Shown here piece by piece: positions 8,163 through 17,632 of a DNA stretch of 38,283 bases. The position numbers and the translations under genes were made by a program. Under the pieces are notes generated by a model. That model was not told the DNA's origin and did no database searches. It saw nothing but the letters and a program-made list of their open reading frames with translations. This stretch comes from an uncultured Eubacteriales bacterium (GTDB lineage Bacteria > Bacillota > Clostridia > Oscillospirales > Oscillospiraceae): assembly GCA_900319275.1 (NCBI GenBank), contig ONNS01000016.1, positions 1 to 38,283 of the forward strand. Reading direction: 5' to 3'. Every line of letters starts with the position of its first letter. The first letter of the stretch is position 1.

Positions 8163-8198
8163 GTAAAAATCCCGCGGGCCACAAGGTCCGCGGGATTT
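8163..8198 (-). terminator. Terminator of the PpiC foldase gene
   Basis: AAATCCCGCGGACC and GGCCCGCGGGATTT pair on the minus strand and run into TTTTTACCC, about 20 bases after the stop codon. Confidence 0.85.
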
Positions 8199-8218
8199 GC
8201 TTGATAGCTTGTGTCCGA

Positions 8219-9877
<1,659 letters not shown>

Positions 9878-9928
9878 TGCACTCTTCCTTTAACTGATAA
9901 TAGTATTGCCCAAGAAACAAGCCTGTAC

Positions 9929-9957
9929 ATTATACGGCGGCAGGCCGGAAAACGCAA
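9929..9957 (-). promoter_or_regulatory. Sigma-A promoter of the foldase gene
   Basis: TTGCGT (9952-9957) and TATAAT (9929-9934) are 17 bases apart on the minus strand, about 50 bases before the start codon. Confidence 0.8.
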
Positions 9958-10128
9958 GAGCGGAAAGTGAAAAGTTTGCAAACATTCCGTTTTCGACCGA
10001 TTTTTGTCCTTCGGGATGCTATTCTTGGCAGGCTGCCGACGCCATAGTGGGCAAAAGAATCTGTCATAGCTCTGCTGCGGCGGGCATAGAATAGTTGTAC
10101 GTGCCTGAAAGAAAGAGGTGTAAAATAG

Positions 10129-10191
10129 ATGGAAACCGACATTGATGATCTGATTTTCGGAGATTACGACCCCGGCCCGAGCCGCCGGTGA
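10129..10191 (+). CDS. Possible 20-residue acidic small protein
   Basis: The ATG is preceded by AGAGGTG at eight bases. It opens a short frame, METDIDDLIF followed by GDYDPGPSRR, in an otherwise empty intergenic stretch between two leftward genes. The product would be acidic with a basic end. I do not recognise it and found no convincing promoter. Apart from the foldase promoter at the left, the rest of 9878-10206 shows nothing else. Reality depends on conservation. Confidence 0.3.
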   Translation: METDIDDLIFGDYDPGPSRR

Positions 10192-10206
10192 GTCCCGCCT
10201 CCGCTG

Positions 10207-10250
10207 AGGAAAAGATATCTCCCGTTCTCATCGCGAAAACGGGAGATATG
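10207..10250 (-). terminator. Terminator of the secreted hydrolase gene
   Basis: ATATCTCCCGTT and AACGGGAGATAT form a 12-bp stem (10215-10249) about 25 bases beyond the stop. It is followed on the minus strand by a short CTTTTCC run. Confidence 0.65.
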
Positions 10251-10273
10251 GATATGTTCGCCTTCCGGCGCGC

Positions 10274-11239
10274 TTATTTCAGGATGCTGTCGAAATAGGC
10301 CACGATGTCGGCGTTTGCCTTCTGGCTCTCGGGATAGTCCATCTTCGTGATGTTGAACACGTGCACAAGGCCGCTGCCCTCGTCCTCGTAGGACATCAGC
10401 GTATGCGCCACGCCCTTTTCGGTCAGGAACGCGTCGAACTTCAGCGTTTCGGGGCCGGTGGTGGTGTCGCCCGGCGTGGTGATCATATAGACGGCGGGAT
10501 AGGTCTCGGGATTGATGATCGAATAGAGATCGCAGTGGGACATCAGATCCTCATCGTTCAAAATCTCCTCGCCGATCCGTCCGGCCGTGTAGCCGGCGGG
10601 GCCGGGCGCGCCGAGACAATCGCGCATCGCCAGCAGATCGGTGCCCGGGCAGGTCGTGACATAGGCGGCGAAGTCATAGGCGGGCTTAGTGACCTCGAAG
10701 TACTCCTGCAGCTCCGGCTGGGTCATGATGGCCGCGGTCAGCAGTACATAATAGCCGCCCGCGCTGTCGCCGCTGATGCCGACATGGTCAAGGTCGAAGT
10801 GGTACTCCTCGGCGTGCTCGGCCACCCAGTTATAGGCGGTAAACAGGTCCTGCATCGCGGTTTTGAAGGTGCCGGCGGGCACGTGGGTGTAGTTCGGCGC
10901 CACGACGAGATAGCCGTTTTCGGCGTAGAACTTGGCGTGGTCGGTGTTGATCGACGAGGTGCCGCCGATATAGCCGCCGCCGTGTACCTCGATGATGACG
11001 GGCATCGGCTCGGTGGCCGTCTGCGTGCCGAAGAGATCGACCGTGTGGTCGGCGTTGTCGTCGTCGAGATAGGGCACGGCGAAGAGCACGTCGTCCGCCG
11101 CCTCGACCGTACCGGTCACATCCGCGCCGATGATCTCGTTGAATTCCTTCTCCGCGTCGGCGGCGAAGGCCGCCGGAGCCGCCAGGCACAGGCCCAGCGC
11201 CAGCGTCAGGGTGATTGCCAGGATTTTCTGCATGCGCAT
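10274..11239 (-). CDS. Secreted alpha/beta hydrolase (BD-FAE/HSL-like esterase)
   Basis: The 321-residue protein has a signal peptide (about residues 1-27, ending APAAFA-ADA). The esterase signatures are an oxyanion loop HGGGYIGG near residue 85, a nucleophile elbow GISGDSAGGYY around residue 160, and a late VHVF histidine. These match the hormone-sensitive-lipase/BD-FAE branch, which removes acyl groups from small esters or glycans. The start follows AGGAGGATCCAACA. It is separated from the upstream two-component genes only by the multi-hairpin repeat C1 and no terminator is visible between them. It could therefore be read through from that operon or have its own weak promoter (TATAAT at 11259-11264 without a good -35). 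Confidence 0.85.
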   Translation of the reverse strand: MRMQKILAITLTLALGLCLAAPAAFAADAEKEFNEIIGADVTGTVEAADDVLFAVPYLDDDNADHTVDLFGTQTATEPMPVIIEVHGGGYIGGTSSINTDHAKFYAENGYLVVAPNYTHVPAGTFKTAMQDLFTAYNWVAEHAEEYHFDLDHVGISGDSAGGYYVLLTAAIMTQPELQEYFEVTKPAYDFAAYVTTCPGTDLLAMRDCLGAPGPAGYTAGRIGEEILNDEDLMSHCDLYSIINPETYPAVYMITTPGDTTTGPETLKFDAFLTEKGVAHTLMSYEDEGSGLVHVFNITKMDYPESQKANADIVAYFDSILK

Positions 11240-11302
11240 TGTTGGATCCTCCTATCAGATTATAAAATATTTAATTGCGAAACGCAGGCTTCGCAACTGT
11301 TG

Positions 11303-11470
11303 ATACTGTTTTCAAATTAAAATCAAAGATTTTAATTTGAGCTTTTGCAAAGCCTAAGTGCCGCATACATGCGGTTGGCTTTGCAAAAGTCGTCTCATAC
11401 GAACTCTACGCCACTGCGGTGGCTATCAAAAGCTTGAAAGGCTTTTCAAGCTTTTGATCAGAGTTCAGTA
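11303..11470. repeat. Multi-hairpin repeat C, copy 1
   Basis: The 168-bp element is co-linear with 20443-20610. It contains a 13-bp AT-rich hairpin (TCAAATTAAAATC, loop AAA). It also contains a long hairpin whose outer arms are CTTTTGCAAAGCC / GGCTTTGCAAAAG and whose inner tip is CCGCAT / ATGCGG. Last is a three-way junction closed by GAACTCT / AGAGTTC, holding GCCAC-TGCG-GTGGC and a 15-bp hairpin starting ATCAAAAGCTTGAAA. It has no T-run of terminator type. It lies between the response regulator gene and the secreted hydrolase. Confidence 0.9.
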
Positions 11471-12178
11471 CTACAGCTCGGAGATAAGGTTTAAATACTG
11501 CTCTTTGGTCTCTTTCAGCCGGTGCTTGCTGACCGGGAGACGGATACCGCCGTCGAGGACAAGCTCGGTCGGCCGGATAGAGGAGATGAAGCGATAGTTC
11601 ACGAGAAAGCTGTTGTGCGGCTTCAAAAATCCGTAGGGCTCGAGCAGTGTTTCCAGCTCCTTCATGCGGTAGTTGACCTCGATGAGCTGCTCAAAGAGAT
11701 GGATCTCCTGTACCTTTCCCTTGGATTCGAGATACAGGATGCGCAGGGGATCCACGCGGATAAAGGACTTGCGATACCGCAGCGACAGGTGCTGCTCTCC
11801 CCGCTCCTGCAGCTTTACGAGGAGGTCCCGGGAGAGCTGCGGCAGCTCCGCGTCAAGCCTGCTCTTTCTAAGAAAGCGGAAGGGCTCGGCGGCAAAGGAA
11901 TCGAACACCGCGTCGTCCTGGCTGGATACAAAGATCAGCAGTGCGTCGCCCAGCAGGGGGCGAATGTGCCGCGCAAGGTAGATGCCGTTCACATCCGGCA
12001 TATTGATATCGAGAAACAGCACATCGAAGCTGTGATTGGAAAGCAGACTCTCGCGCAGGGCCGAGCCCGACGAAAAGCAGGAGACGGAAAGCTCCTGTCC
12101 CGCAAGGGCGCGGGTAATATGCTCGGAGAGCATCTGCAGCGCGATCGGCTCATCGTCACAGATAGCAATGCGGATCAT
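11471..12178 (-). CDS. LytTR-family response regulator (AgrA-like)
   Basis: The 235-residue protein has a receiver domain (residues 1-120; acidic pocket DDE at 8-10, phospho-acceptor Asp57 in LFLDINMP). A LytTR DNA-binding domain follows at about 130-235 (SLRYRKSFIRVDPLRILYLES, then PHNSFLVNYRFISSI). Such proteins bind pairs of 9-bp direct repeats two helical turns apart. A repeat of exactly that spacing is present at 13610-13642. The gene overlaps the sensor kinase by four bases. No peptide precursor or processing gene of the agrBD kind is nearby. Confidence 0.92.
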   Translation of the reverse strand: MIRIAICDDEPIALQMLSEHITRALAGQELSVSCFSSGSALRESLLSNHSFDVLFLDINMPDVNGIYLARHIRPLLGDALLIFVSSQDDAVFDSFAAEPFRFLRKSRLDAELPQLSRDLLVKLQERGEQHLSLRYRKSFIRVDPLRILYLESKGKVQEIHLFEQLIEVNYRMKELETLLEPYGFLKPHNSFLVNYRFISSIRPTELVLDGGIRLPVSKHRLKETKEQYLNLISEL

Positions 12179-13497
12179 AGGCGGTCACCTCCCGCGCGCA
12201 GCATCAGTTTGGCGTGAAACATGCCGTTTCCGCTTTCAAAGGTCACCGAGCCGTCGTATTTCCGCACGAGCTCGCGGATGACCTTGAGACCGATACCGTG
12301 GATCTCCCGCTGCTGTTTGCTGGTGTTCAGCTGCGGATTTTCCTTCAGCACATCCCGGCCCACGGTGTTGCTGACGACCAGTGACAGATATTCCTTGACG
12401 CGCTTCATGCGCACAAGGATGACGGCGTTTTCCACGCCGATGCTGCCTTCGATCGCATTGTCCAGCAGATTGGAGAGCAGGATGCAGAGATCCTGCTCGT
12501 CGATCTCCGGCGGCACGGCGCATAGGATCTCATCGGTGATCCGGATCCCGTGCTGACCGGCTGTGCTGAGCTTCTGGTGCAGCACGGCGCTGAGGATGCC
12601 GCCGGAGCTGTCGACCTCCACAAGATTATGGTACTCGCGCTCGTAAAAGTCCCGGAAATAGTGGGTGAGCGCGTCGAAATCCTTTTTATCTATGAGGTAC
12701 TGCATGTAAAACATGTAGTTTTTCAGCTCGTGCCGCAGGGTGCGCATCGCCTCGCCGGCGGAGCGCAGCTCCTCCAGGTGCGCGTGCTGCAGCGAGAGCT
12801 GCTTTTCCATCAGCGTGCGCTGCAGCTTGTCGGAATACCCCTCGCAGGCGCGAAGGAACAGCAGATACACAACGACGCAGACCGCCAGCAGCGCGGTTTC
12901 GATCACCGGCGTCATCAGCGTGACCATTCGACCGCCGATCAGTGTGTCGGACACATAGACACTGCCGACATAGATCAGTGCGTACAGGGCGAAAATGCAG
13001 ATCCAATACGGCGCGGGTGGCAGGATCGCCACCCGGCGCGGATCGCCCTGCTTCCGCAGCGCAAAAACCAGAACGAACGCCAGTACCTGAAACAGCAGAT
13101 TCATAACAAGGCTGATGCGGCTTATGCCGATCACCGTGCCGAAGCGCGGCAGCAGCAGGACGGAGATCATCAGCGACAGCAGCAGCGAAATGGAATAGAG
13201 GACGTTGCTGAAAACGACATACAGCGCCTGATACCGGAAGCGGCCGCGAAAGAGCAGCGCGCAGAGCGCGAGCTGAAGCACAAGCGTATAGAAGAACGAA
13301 TAGGACAGGTGCGCGTCGCTGACAAGGCGGCAAAGCGCGTAGACGCAAAGGCCGACGATCAGGCTGAGAGCCGGAAAGACGATCGCCCTGTATCGAAGCG
13401 GGCATCGCGGCTCCCAATATGAAGCGCCGAGAGACAGCAGCACAAGCGTCTGCCATGCGATCAGCAGCGCGGTAAAGCGGGTCCTGTCGTAGAGCAT
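12175..13497 (-). CDS. GHKL sensor histidine kinase (AgrC-like)
   Basis: The 440-residue kinase has six or seven N-terminal membrane helices (residues 8-215) and a coiled segment. The H-box is TLRHELKNYMFYMQYL with the phosphorylated histidine near residue 256. The GHKL ATPase domain has the N-box LLSNLLDNAIEGS and G-box IHGIGLKVIRELV. The architecture is that of AgrC-type sensors that perceive peptides or membrane-associated signals. It has its own promoter, divergent from the secreted hydrolase at 13713, and is followed by its response regulator. The signal is unknown. Confidence 0.92.
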   Translation of the reverse strand: MLYDRTRFTALLIAWQTLVLLSLGASYWEPRCPLRYRAIVFPALSLIVGLCVYALCRLVSDAHLSYSFFYTLVLQLALCALLFRGRFRYQALYVVFSNVLYSISLLLSLMISVLLLPRFGTVIGISRISLVMNLLFQVLAFVLVFALRKQGDPRRVAILPPAPYWICIFALYALIYVGSVYVSDTLIGGRMVTLMTPVIETALLAVCVVVYLLFLRACEGYSDKLQRTLMEKQLSLQHAHLEELRSAGEAMRTLRHELKNYMFYMQYLIDKKDFDALTHYFRDFYEREYHNLVEVDSSGGILSAVLHQKLSTAGQHGIRITDEILCAVPPEIDEQDLCILLSNLLDNAIEGSIGVENAVILVRMKRVKEYLSLVVSNTVGRDVLKENPQLNTSKQQREIHGIGLKVIRELVRKYDGSVTFESGNGMFHAKLMLRAGGDRL

Positions 13498-13546
13498 GGG
13501 AATCCTCTAATCTCGATACACATCGTATTTTTCATGATCTGCTATG

Positions 13547-13575
13547 ATTTTAGCACATTTTCCACCGTAAAACAA
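13547..13575 (-). promoter_or_regulatory. Promoter of the two-component operon
   Basis: TTGTTT (13570-13575) and TAAAAT (13547-13552) are 17 bases apart on the minus strand. The direct repeat at 13610-13642 lies about 35 bases upstream, so autoregulation from the same site is possible. Confidence 0.7.
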
Positions 13576-13609
13576 GCTGATGGGGGCTGTAAACAGGCGG
13601 CAGTGCCCG

Positions 13610-13642
13610 CCCAGTTGTTCCCAAAATCCCCCCAGTTGTTCC
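13610..13642 (+). promoter_or_regulatory. Two-turn direct repeat, probable LytTR operator
   Basis: CCCAGTTGTTCC occurs twice (13610-13621 and 13631-13642), 21 bases start to start. The CAGTT core and spacing equal those of AgrA/ComE-type LytTR sites. The right half ends six bases before the -35 box of the hydrolase promoter, an activator position. Confidence 0.75.
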
Positions 13643-13648
13643 AAGCCG

Positions 13649-13677
13649 TTGAAACGGCAAAAACCATGGCTTATACT
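13649..13677 (+). promoter_or_regulatory. Promoter of the plus-strand secreted hydrolase
   Basis: TTGAAA (13649-13654) and TATACT (13672-13677) are 17 bases apart, about 35 bases before the start codon. Confidence 0.8.
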
Positions 13678-13712
13678 GTGCTTATCAAAGAAAAAAACAG
13701 GAGGAGAAGCAT

Positions 13713-14888
13713 ATGAAAACAAACTGGGTAAAAGCACTGTCAACGCTGCTGCTGGCGCTGGTGCTGACTGCGGCGCTCGCTGGCGCGGCCTTCGCGGATT
13801 ACGAGACCGGCGCGTTCGGGATCCGCGAGCTGACGACGGACCCGACGGCGGAGGGCTACAACGAGGAACTGCTCGAGAATGAGCGCTACAACTTCAAGGT
13901 CATCCGCGCCATCGCGCCGGCCTACGAGGCCGAGGGCTGGAACAGCTATGTGTCCACGGCAACGACCACATTCAAGGTACTCAACAACAGCAAGGAGATC
14001 GGTGAAAAACAGGTAGCCAAGCTCAACACCCTCGTCGAGCTGCGCCATGCTCTCGTTCCGGTCAAGGCGGAGGCCGACGTCGTGTGGCCGCTGTGGGGCG
14101 AGACCGTACCCCTGCTGGTCGAAGAGAGCTCGCTGGAATTCAGGCGCGGCAACCAGGACAACGCGGACTTCAAGCCCTTCCTGGTGCCCTATCTCGTCGA
14201 GGATCAGAGCCAGGCCAAGGGCAATCTGATCGTGGTCGCGGGCGGCGGCTATACCGAGCGCGCCAACACCACCGAGGGTTATCCCGTGGCCGAGGCCTTC
14301 GTGGCGCAGGGCTATAACGCCTTTGTGCTGCAGCGCCGCGTGACGCCCTACGGCGCAAAGGATATCTGGCAGGATATGCAGCGCGCGGTGCGCGTGGTGC
14401 GCTATGAGGTGGAGCAGCGCGGTCTCGGTGGCGGCGACTGCATCGCGGCGACGGGCTTCTCCGGCGGCTCGGCGACGGTGCTCGGCGCGATCGCCAACAA
14501 CTACGGCGATATGCTGCCCGGTGACTTCGACGGCAATTACGTGCCGGATGAAATCGACGCGCTGAGCTCTGATCTCGACGTGGCGCTGTGCATCTACGGC
14601 CCGAATTACAACCCCAGCCACGGCGGCTTTACCGGTCTCGTGAGCGACAACCCCCATGTCCCGGCGATGTTCCTCGCCGTCGGCATGCTGGATACCACGG
14701 GCGCCATTGACGACAACATCACCCTGGCGCAGTCGGTGCTTGACCGTGCGCCGCTGCTCGAATACCACGCCTTTGCCAACACGCGGCACGGCTTCGGCGT
14801 CGGCACCGAGGGCACCAATTCGATGTTCTGGGTCCCGATGGCCGCCTGCTTCATGCAGCAGGCCACGGCACTGAAAAACGCGGAATAA
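13713..14888 (+). CDS. Secreted alpha/beta hydrolase, probable target of the LytTR regulator
   Basis: The 391-residue protein begins with a signal peptide (cleavage after about residue 28, AGAAFA-DYE). About 140 residues follow that I do not recognise. The hydrolase core comes next: VVAGGGYTERANTTEGYP forms the oxyanion region, TGFSGGSATV the nucleophile elbow (about residues 248-257) and ANTRHGFG carries the histidine near residue 355. The layout resembles acetylxylan-esterase-like or BD-FAE-like enzymes. The ribosome site is AGGAGGAGAAGCAT. A strong promoter and a two-turn LytTR repeat precede it, so control by the divergent kinase/regulator pair is likely. The natural ester is unknown. Confidence 0.82.
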   Translation: MKTNWVKALSTLLLALVLTAALAGAAFADYETGAFGIRELTTDPTAEGYNEELLENERYNFKVIRAIAPAYEAEGWNSYVSTATTTFKVLNNSKEIGEKQVAKLNTLVELRHALVPVKAEADVVWPLWGETVPLLVEESSLEFRRGNQDNADFKPFLVPYLVEDQSQAKGNLIVVAGGGYTERANTTEGYPVAEAFVAQGYNAFVLQRRVTPYGAKDIWQDMQRAVRVVRYEVEQRGLGGGDCIAATGFSGGSATVLGAIANNYGDMLPGDFDGNYVPDEIDALSSDLDVALCIYGPNYNPSHGGFTGLVSDNPHVPAMFLAVGMLDTTGAIDDNITLAQSVLDRAPLLEYHAFANTRHGFGVGTEGTNSMFWVPMAACFMQQATALKNAE

Positions 14889-14904
14889 AGCCACACAATC
14901 AGAA

Positions 14905-14947
14905 TCGCCTCCGCAGTCTGCTTGTTTTGAGCAGCCTGCGGAGGCGA
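14905..14947. terminator. Shared terminator between convergent genes
   Basis: TCGCCTCCGCAG and CTGCGGAGGCGA form a 12-bp stem with an inner CTGCTT-GTTTTG-AGCAG tip. It is followed by ATTATTTAT on the plus strand. It lies between the stops of the convergent hydrolase and M23 genes. Confidence 0.7.
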
Positions 14948-14962
14948 ATTATTTATAGTGTA

Positions 14963-16177
14963 TCAGCAATTGTAATGCGGGACACCGGAGAACCAGGCCT
15001 CGGGGTCGACGGTGGCGCCGTTGATGCGGATCTCAAAGTGGCAGTGGGTGCCGGTGGAGTTGCCGGTGGAGCCGAGATAGCCGATCGTCTGGCCCGCGCC
15101 GACGCTGTCCCCGACCGAGACCGCAAAGCCGGACATGTGGCCGTAGAGCGTCGTATAGCCGTTGCCGTGGTCGATAATGACACAGTTGCCGTAGCCGCCG
15201 TAGTACTCGGCCAGGATCACCGTGCCCGCGGCCGAGGCCACGATCGGGCTGCCGTCCAGGCCGTAGCCGTCGATGTCGATGCCGGCGTGGAAGTGACTGG
15301 TGCGGTCCTCGCCGTAGACGCCGGTGATCAGGTACTTCGACGGCACCGGCCAGCCGAAGGCGCCGTTGAAGTTGTAGCTTTGCTGTTGCTTGGCGCGCTC
15401 CTTGGCCTCCTTCTGGCGCTGCTCTTCTTCGTACTGCTCGATCAGCTCGGTGATCTTGCGCGCGGCCTCTTCCTCGGCCTGGCGTTCGGCCTCGTAGGCG
15501 GCCTCAGCTTCGGCGATCGCGTCGGCCAGATTCTCCAATGTGGCATCGGCCTCGGCGATCTGTGCAAGCAGTGCGGCCTTCTCGCTCTCGAGTTCGGCCT
15601 GACGGGTCTTCTGCTCGTCGAGTGCCTGCTGATACTCGGCCTTGACGCGCTCGACCTCGCGGCGCGCGGCCTCGTAGGCGTCGGCCAGCTCGCGGTCGCT
15701 CTTCATGATCATGCTGATATCGTCCAGCGCCGTGAGCATCTGGGCGTAATTCTCCGCCTCGAAGAGCACCGTGAGGATCGAGTATTCGCCCCGCTCCTCC
15801 ATCGCGCGCACGCGCACGCGGAAGCGCTCGAGCTGCTTTTGCTCGGTCTCCAAGGCGGCCGCGAGCTCCTCGCTCTTCTCCGCGACAAGCCGGTCATAGA
15901 GCGCGATCTCCTCTTCGACCAGGGCGATCTCCTGCTCGGCGGTCTCCTTCTGGGCGTTGAGCGCGTCGCGCTGGCCGAGCACGTCGGTCTGCTCGCTCTG
16001 CAGACCGCTCAGGCGCTCCCGGATTTCCTCCATCTGGCGGCTGATCGCCTCTTTTTCGGCCTTGACGGCGTCGATCTCGTCCTGCGTGACGGCGAAGGCC
16101 AGGCCGGGCAGCAGCTGCACACACAGCGCGAGCGTCAGCAGCCAGACGGCCGCTTTTTTAATATGAAAAGATCTCAT
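14963..16177 (-). CDS. EnvC/NlpD-like M23 peptidase with coiled-coil
   Basis: The 404-residue exported protein has a signal peptide (residues 1-29). A long coiled-coil of Glu/Ala/Gln-rich helices follows to about residue 265, and then a C-terminal M23 metallopeptidase domain. The zinc ligands are visible in HFHAGID, LYGHMSG and THCHFEIR, so the enzyme should be active rather than a degenerate activator. Such proteins cut peptide cross-bridges of peptidoglycan during division or sporulation. It is a single-gene unit with its own promoter and shares a terminator with the convergent hydrolase. Confidence 0.9.
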   Translation of the reverse strand: MRSFHIKKAAVWLLTLALCVQLLPGLAFAVTQDEIDAVKAEKEAISRQMEEIRERLSGLQSEQTDVLGQRDALNAQKETAEQEIALVEEEIALYDRLVAEKSEELAAALETEQKQLERFRVRVRAMEERGEYSILTVLFEAENYAQMLTALDDISMIMKSDRELADAYEAARREVERVKAEYQQALDEQKTRQAELESEKAALLAQIAEADATLENLADAIAEAEAAYEAERQAEEEAARKITELIEQYEEEQRQKEAKERAKQQQSYNFNGAFGWPVPSKYLITGVYGEDRTSHFHAGIDIDGYGLDGSPIVASAAGTVILAEYYGGYGNCVIIDHGNGYTTLYGHMSGFAVSVGDSVGAGQTIGYLGSTGNSTGTHCHFEIRINGATVDPEAWFSGVPHYNC

Positions 16178-16219
16178 GGGATCGACCTCGCTGTTGTCAA
16201 TCTGTGATTGGTGCCCTCC

Positions 16220-16248
16220 ATTATACCCGCCCGAGGCAGAAATGGCAA
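16220..16248 (-). promoter_or_regulatory. Sigma-A promoter of the M23 gene
   Basis: TTGCCA (16243-16248) and TATAAT (16220-16225) are 17 bases apart on the minus strand, about 40 bases before the start. Confidence 0.8.
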
Positions 16249-16295
16249 CCGAAAGCCGGATTTTTCAACGAAAGTTCACATTTCCCGCTGCGCAA

Positions 16296-16343
16296 CTCCC
16301 CCTGCGAAGGACAGACGTCCTTCGCAGGGGGAGCGCGTTTTTC
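16296..16343. terminator. Strong hairpin after tldE, probable terminator
   Basis: CTCCCCCTGCGAAGGAC pairs with GTCCTTCGCAGGGGGAG over 17 bp with a four-base loop, then GCGCGTTTTTC on the plus strand. The T-run faces away from tldE, so termination of the leftward tldDE transcript would rely on the stem alone. Confidence 0.6.
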
Positions 16344-16351
16344 TATGGCAA

Positions 16352-17632
16352 TCAGCCGCCGGTGACTGTGACGCCCTTGAGGAGCGTCAGCGCCGGGATG
16401 CGCCAGTTATTGTACTGCACGGTCTCCCTCGAGGCGTACAGCGCCTTGACGAAGTCGTGCATCGAGCCCGAGACCGAGCCGCCGGAGACCGGCGTGACGG
16501 TCTCGCCGTCGTGCCAGTAGCCCAGGCGGATCTCGCCGAAGATATCGCCGGTCATGGCGTCTACCTGGAAATCGGAGAACTCCACAGCCTCGAGATACGC
16601 CCCGCTTCGAAGCTCCGCCTCGCTGTGCGTGCCGCCGGAGACCGCAAGGTTTGTCGGCACAAAGCAATCGTCCAGGCCGAGATAGGCCGAGAACTTGCGG
16701 CCGCCGATATAGTGCTCGGCCACGCCCTCGCGCAGCAGCACGAGATCGCGGATCGGCGCGCCCTCGCCGTCGTACAGGCGGTTATGGGAGGAATTCGGCA
16801 GCGTGCGGAGCGTCTCGACGGTCAGCTTGTCGCCGTCGAAGTGATCGGCCACGCTCTGGCCGAGCGCCCAGTCGCTGAGGCGGCGGGCCACCATCGCGGT
16901 GTCCAGGCGGGTGACAAAATAGCGGTAGATGTCCACGGCCGCGGACGAGGAGAACAGCACGTCCGTCTTGCCGAGATTCGGCGTCGCCGTCGTGTGCAGG
17001 CGGTCCTTGCCGTAGCGCATCGTCTTGGCGAGATCGCGCGCGAGCGCGGCGGCGTCACAGCTGCCGGACTTATAATTGCGGTAGAGCTCGATCTCGTGTC
17101 CGTCGTGCCGGGCGTTGACCACGACCTCGAGCATACTGTCGGGGAAGCTCTCCTCGACGTCGATACCCGCCGAGGTCACCAGGCGGCGCGTTTTGGCCGA
17201 GACAAACAGCTCGTAGCTGTTGATATCCTCGGTCGCCGTCTCGGGCAGGGCGCGCATGGCCTTGAGGAAGTCCCCGGCGATCGCGGCCACGTCGAGCGAG
17301 GGCGCGGCAGCCGTCGGCTCGGCCGCGCGGGGCGCGTGGAGCGTATAGGGCTTGTCCTTGACAAGGCTCGCGCGGTAGGCAAGGCTCTCGATCAGGGCCC
17401 TGGCCTCGGCTTCGTCGGCGGTCGGGGACAGCTCGGCCTCGGCCGAGCCCATGCTCTCGCCATCGTCAGAGAGCTGGTAGACCTTCAGCGTGATCGTCTC
17501 GATATCACGGACGCGGTTCTGGTCGAGTGCGTGGCGGATGAAGTAGAACTCCCAGCCGCGCTCCTTCACGTCGATCGCCTCCCAGGCGTGGACGCCGGAG
17601 GCCTTCAGCAGTTCCAGTACGGTTTCAAACAT
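16352..17632 (-). CDS. TldD/PmbA family protein, TldE-like partner
   Basis: The 426-residue protein has the TldD/PmbA fold: an N-terminal substrate-shielding domain and a C-terminal barrel (GRKFSAYLGLDDCFVPTNLAVSGGT). It lacks the HExxxH motif of its partner, as TldE/PmbA subunits do. In known systems TldD and TldE form a heterodimer that threads and degrades unfolded peptides or matures ribosomally made peptides. The chosen start (MFETVLELL) overlaps the tldD stop by one base (TGATG), so the two subunits are translationally coupled. No peptide precursor gene is seen nearby. Confidence 0.88.
   Translation of the reverse strand: MFETVLELLKASGVHAWEAIDVKERGWEFYFIRHALDQNRVRDIETITLKVYQLSDDGESMGSAEAELSPTADEAEARALIESLAYRASLVKDKPYTLHAPRAAEPTAAAPSLDVAAIAGDFLKAMRALPETATEDINSYELFVSAKTRRLVTSAGIDVEESFPDSMLEVVVNARHDGHEIELYRNYKSGSCDAAALARDLAKTMRYGKDRLHTTATPNLGKTDVLFSSSAAVDIYRYFVTRLDTAMVARRLSDWALGQSVADHFDGDKLTVETLRTLPNSSHNRLYDGEGAPIRDLVLLREGVAEHYIGGRKFSAYLGLDDCFVPTNLAVSGGTHSEAELRSGAYLEAVEFSDFQVDAMTGDIFGEIRLGYWHDGETVTPVSGGSVSGSMHDFVKALYASRETVQYNNWRIPALTLLKGVTVTGG

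Noticed and set aside
11303-11470. Repeat C considered as the transcription terminator of the two-component operon.
   Set aside because: None of its stems is followed by a T-run on the relevant strand, and the second copy lies in a leader, upstream of its gene.
13498-13712. An agrD-like peptide precursor next to the AgrC/AgrA-like genes.
   Set aside because: No short frame with a ribosome site and a cysteine-containing peptide was found here or in 11240-11470, and no agrB-like membrane protease is in the window.
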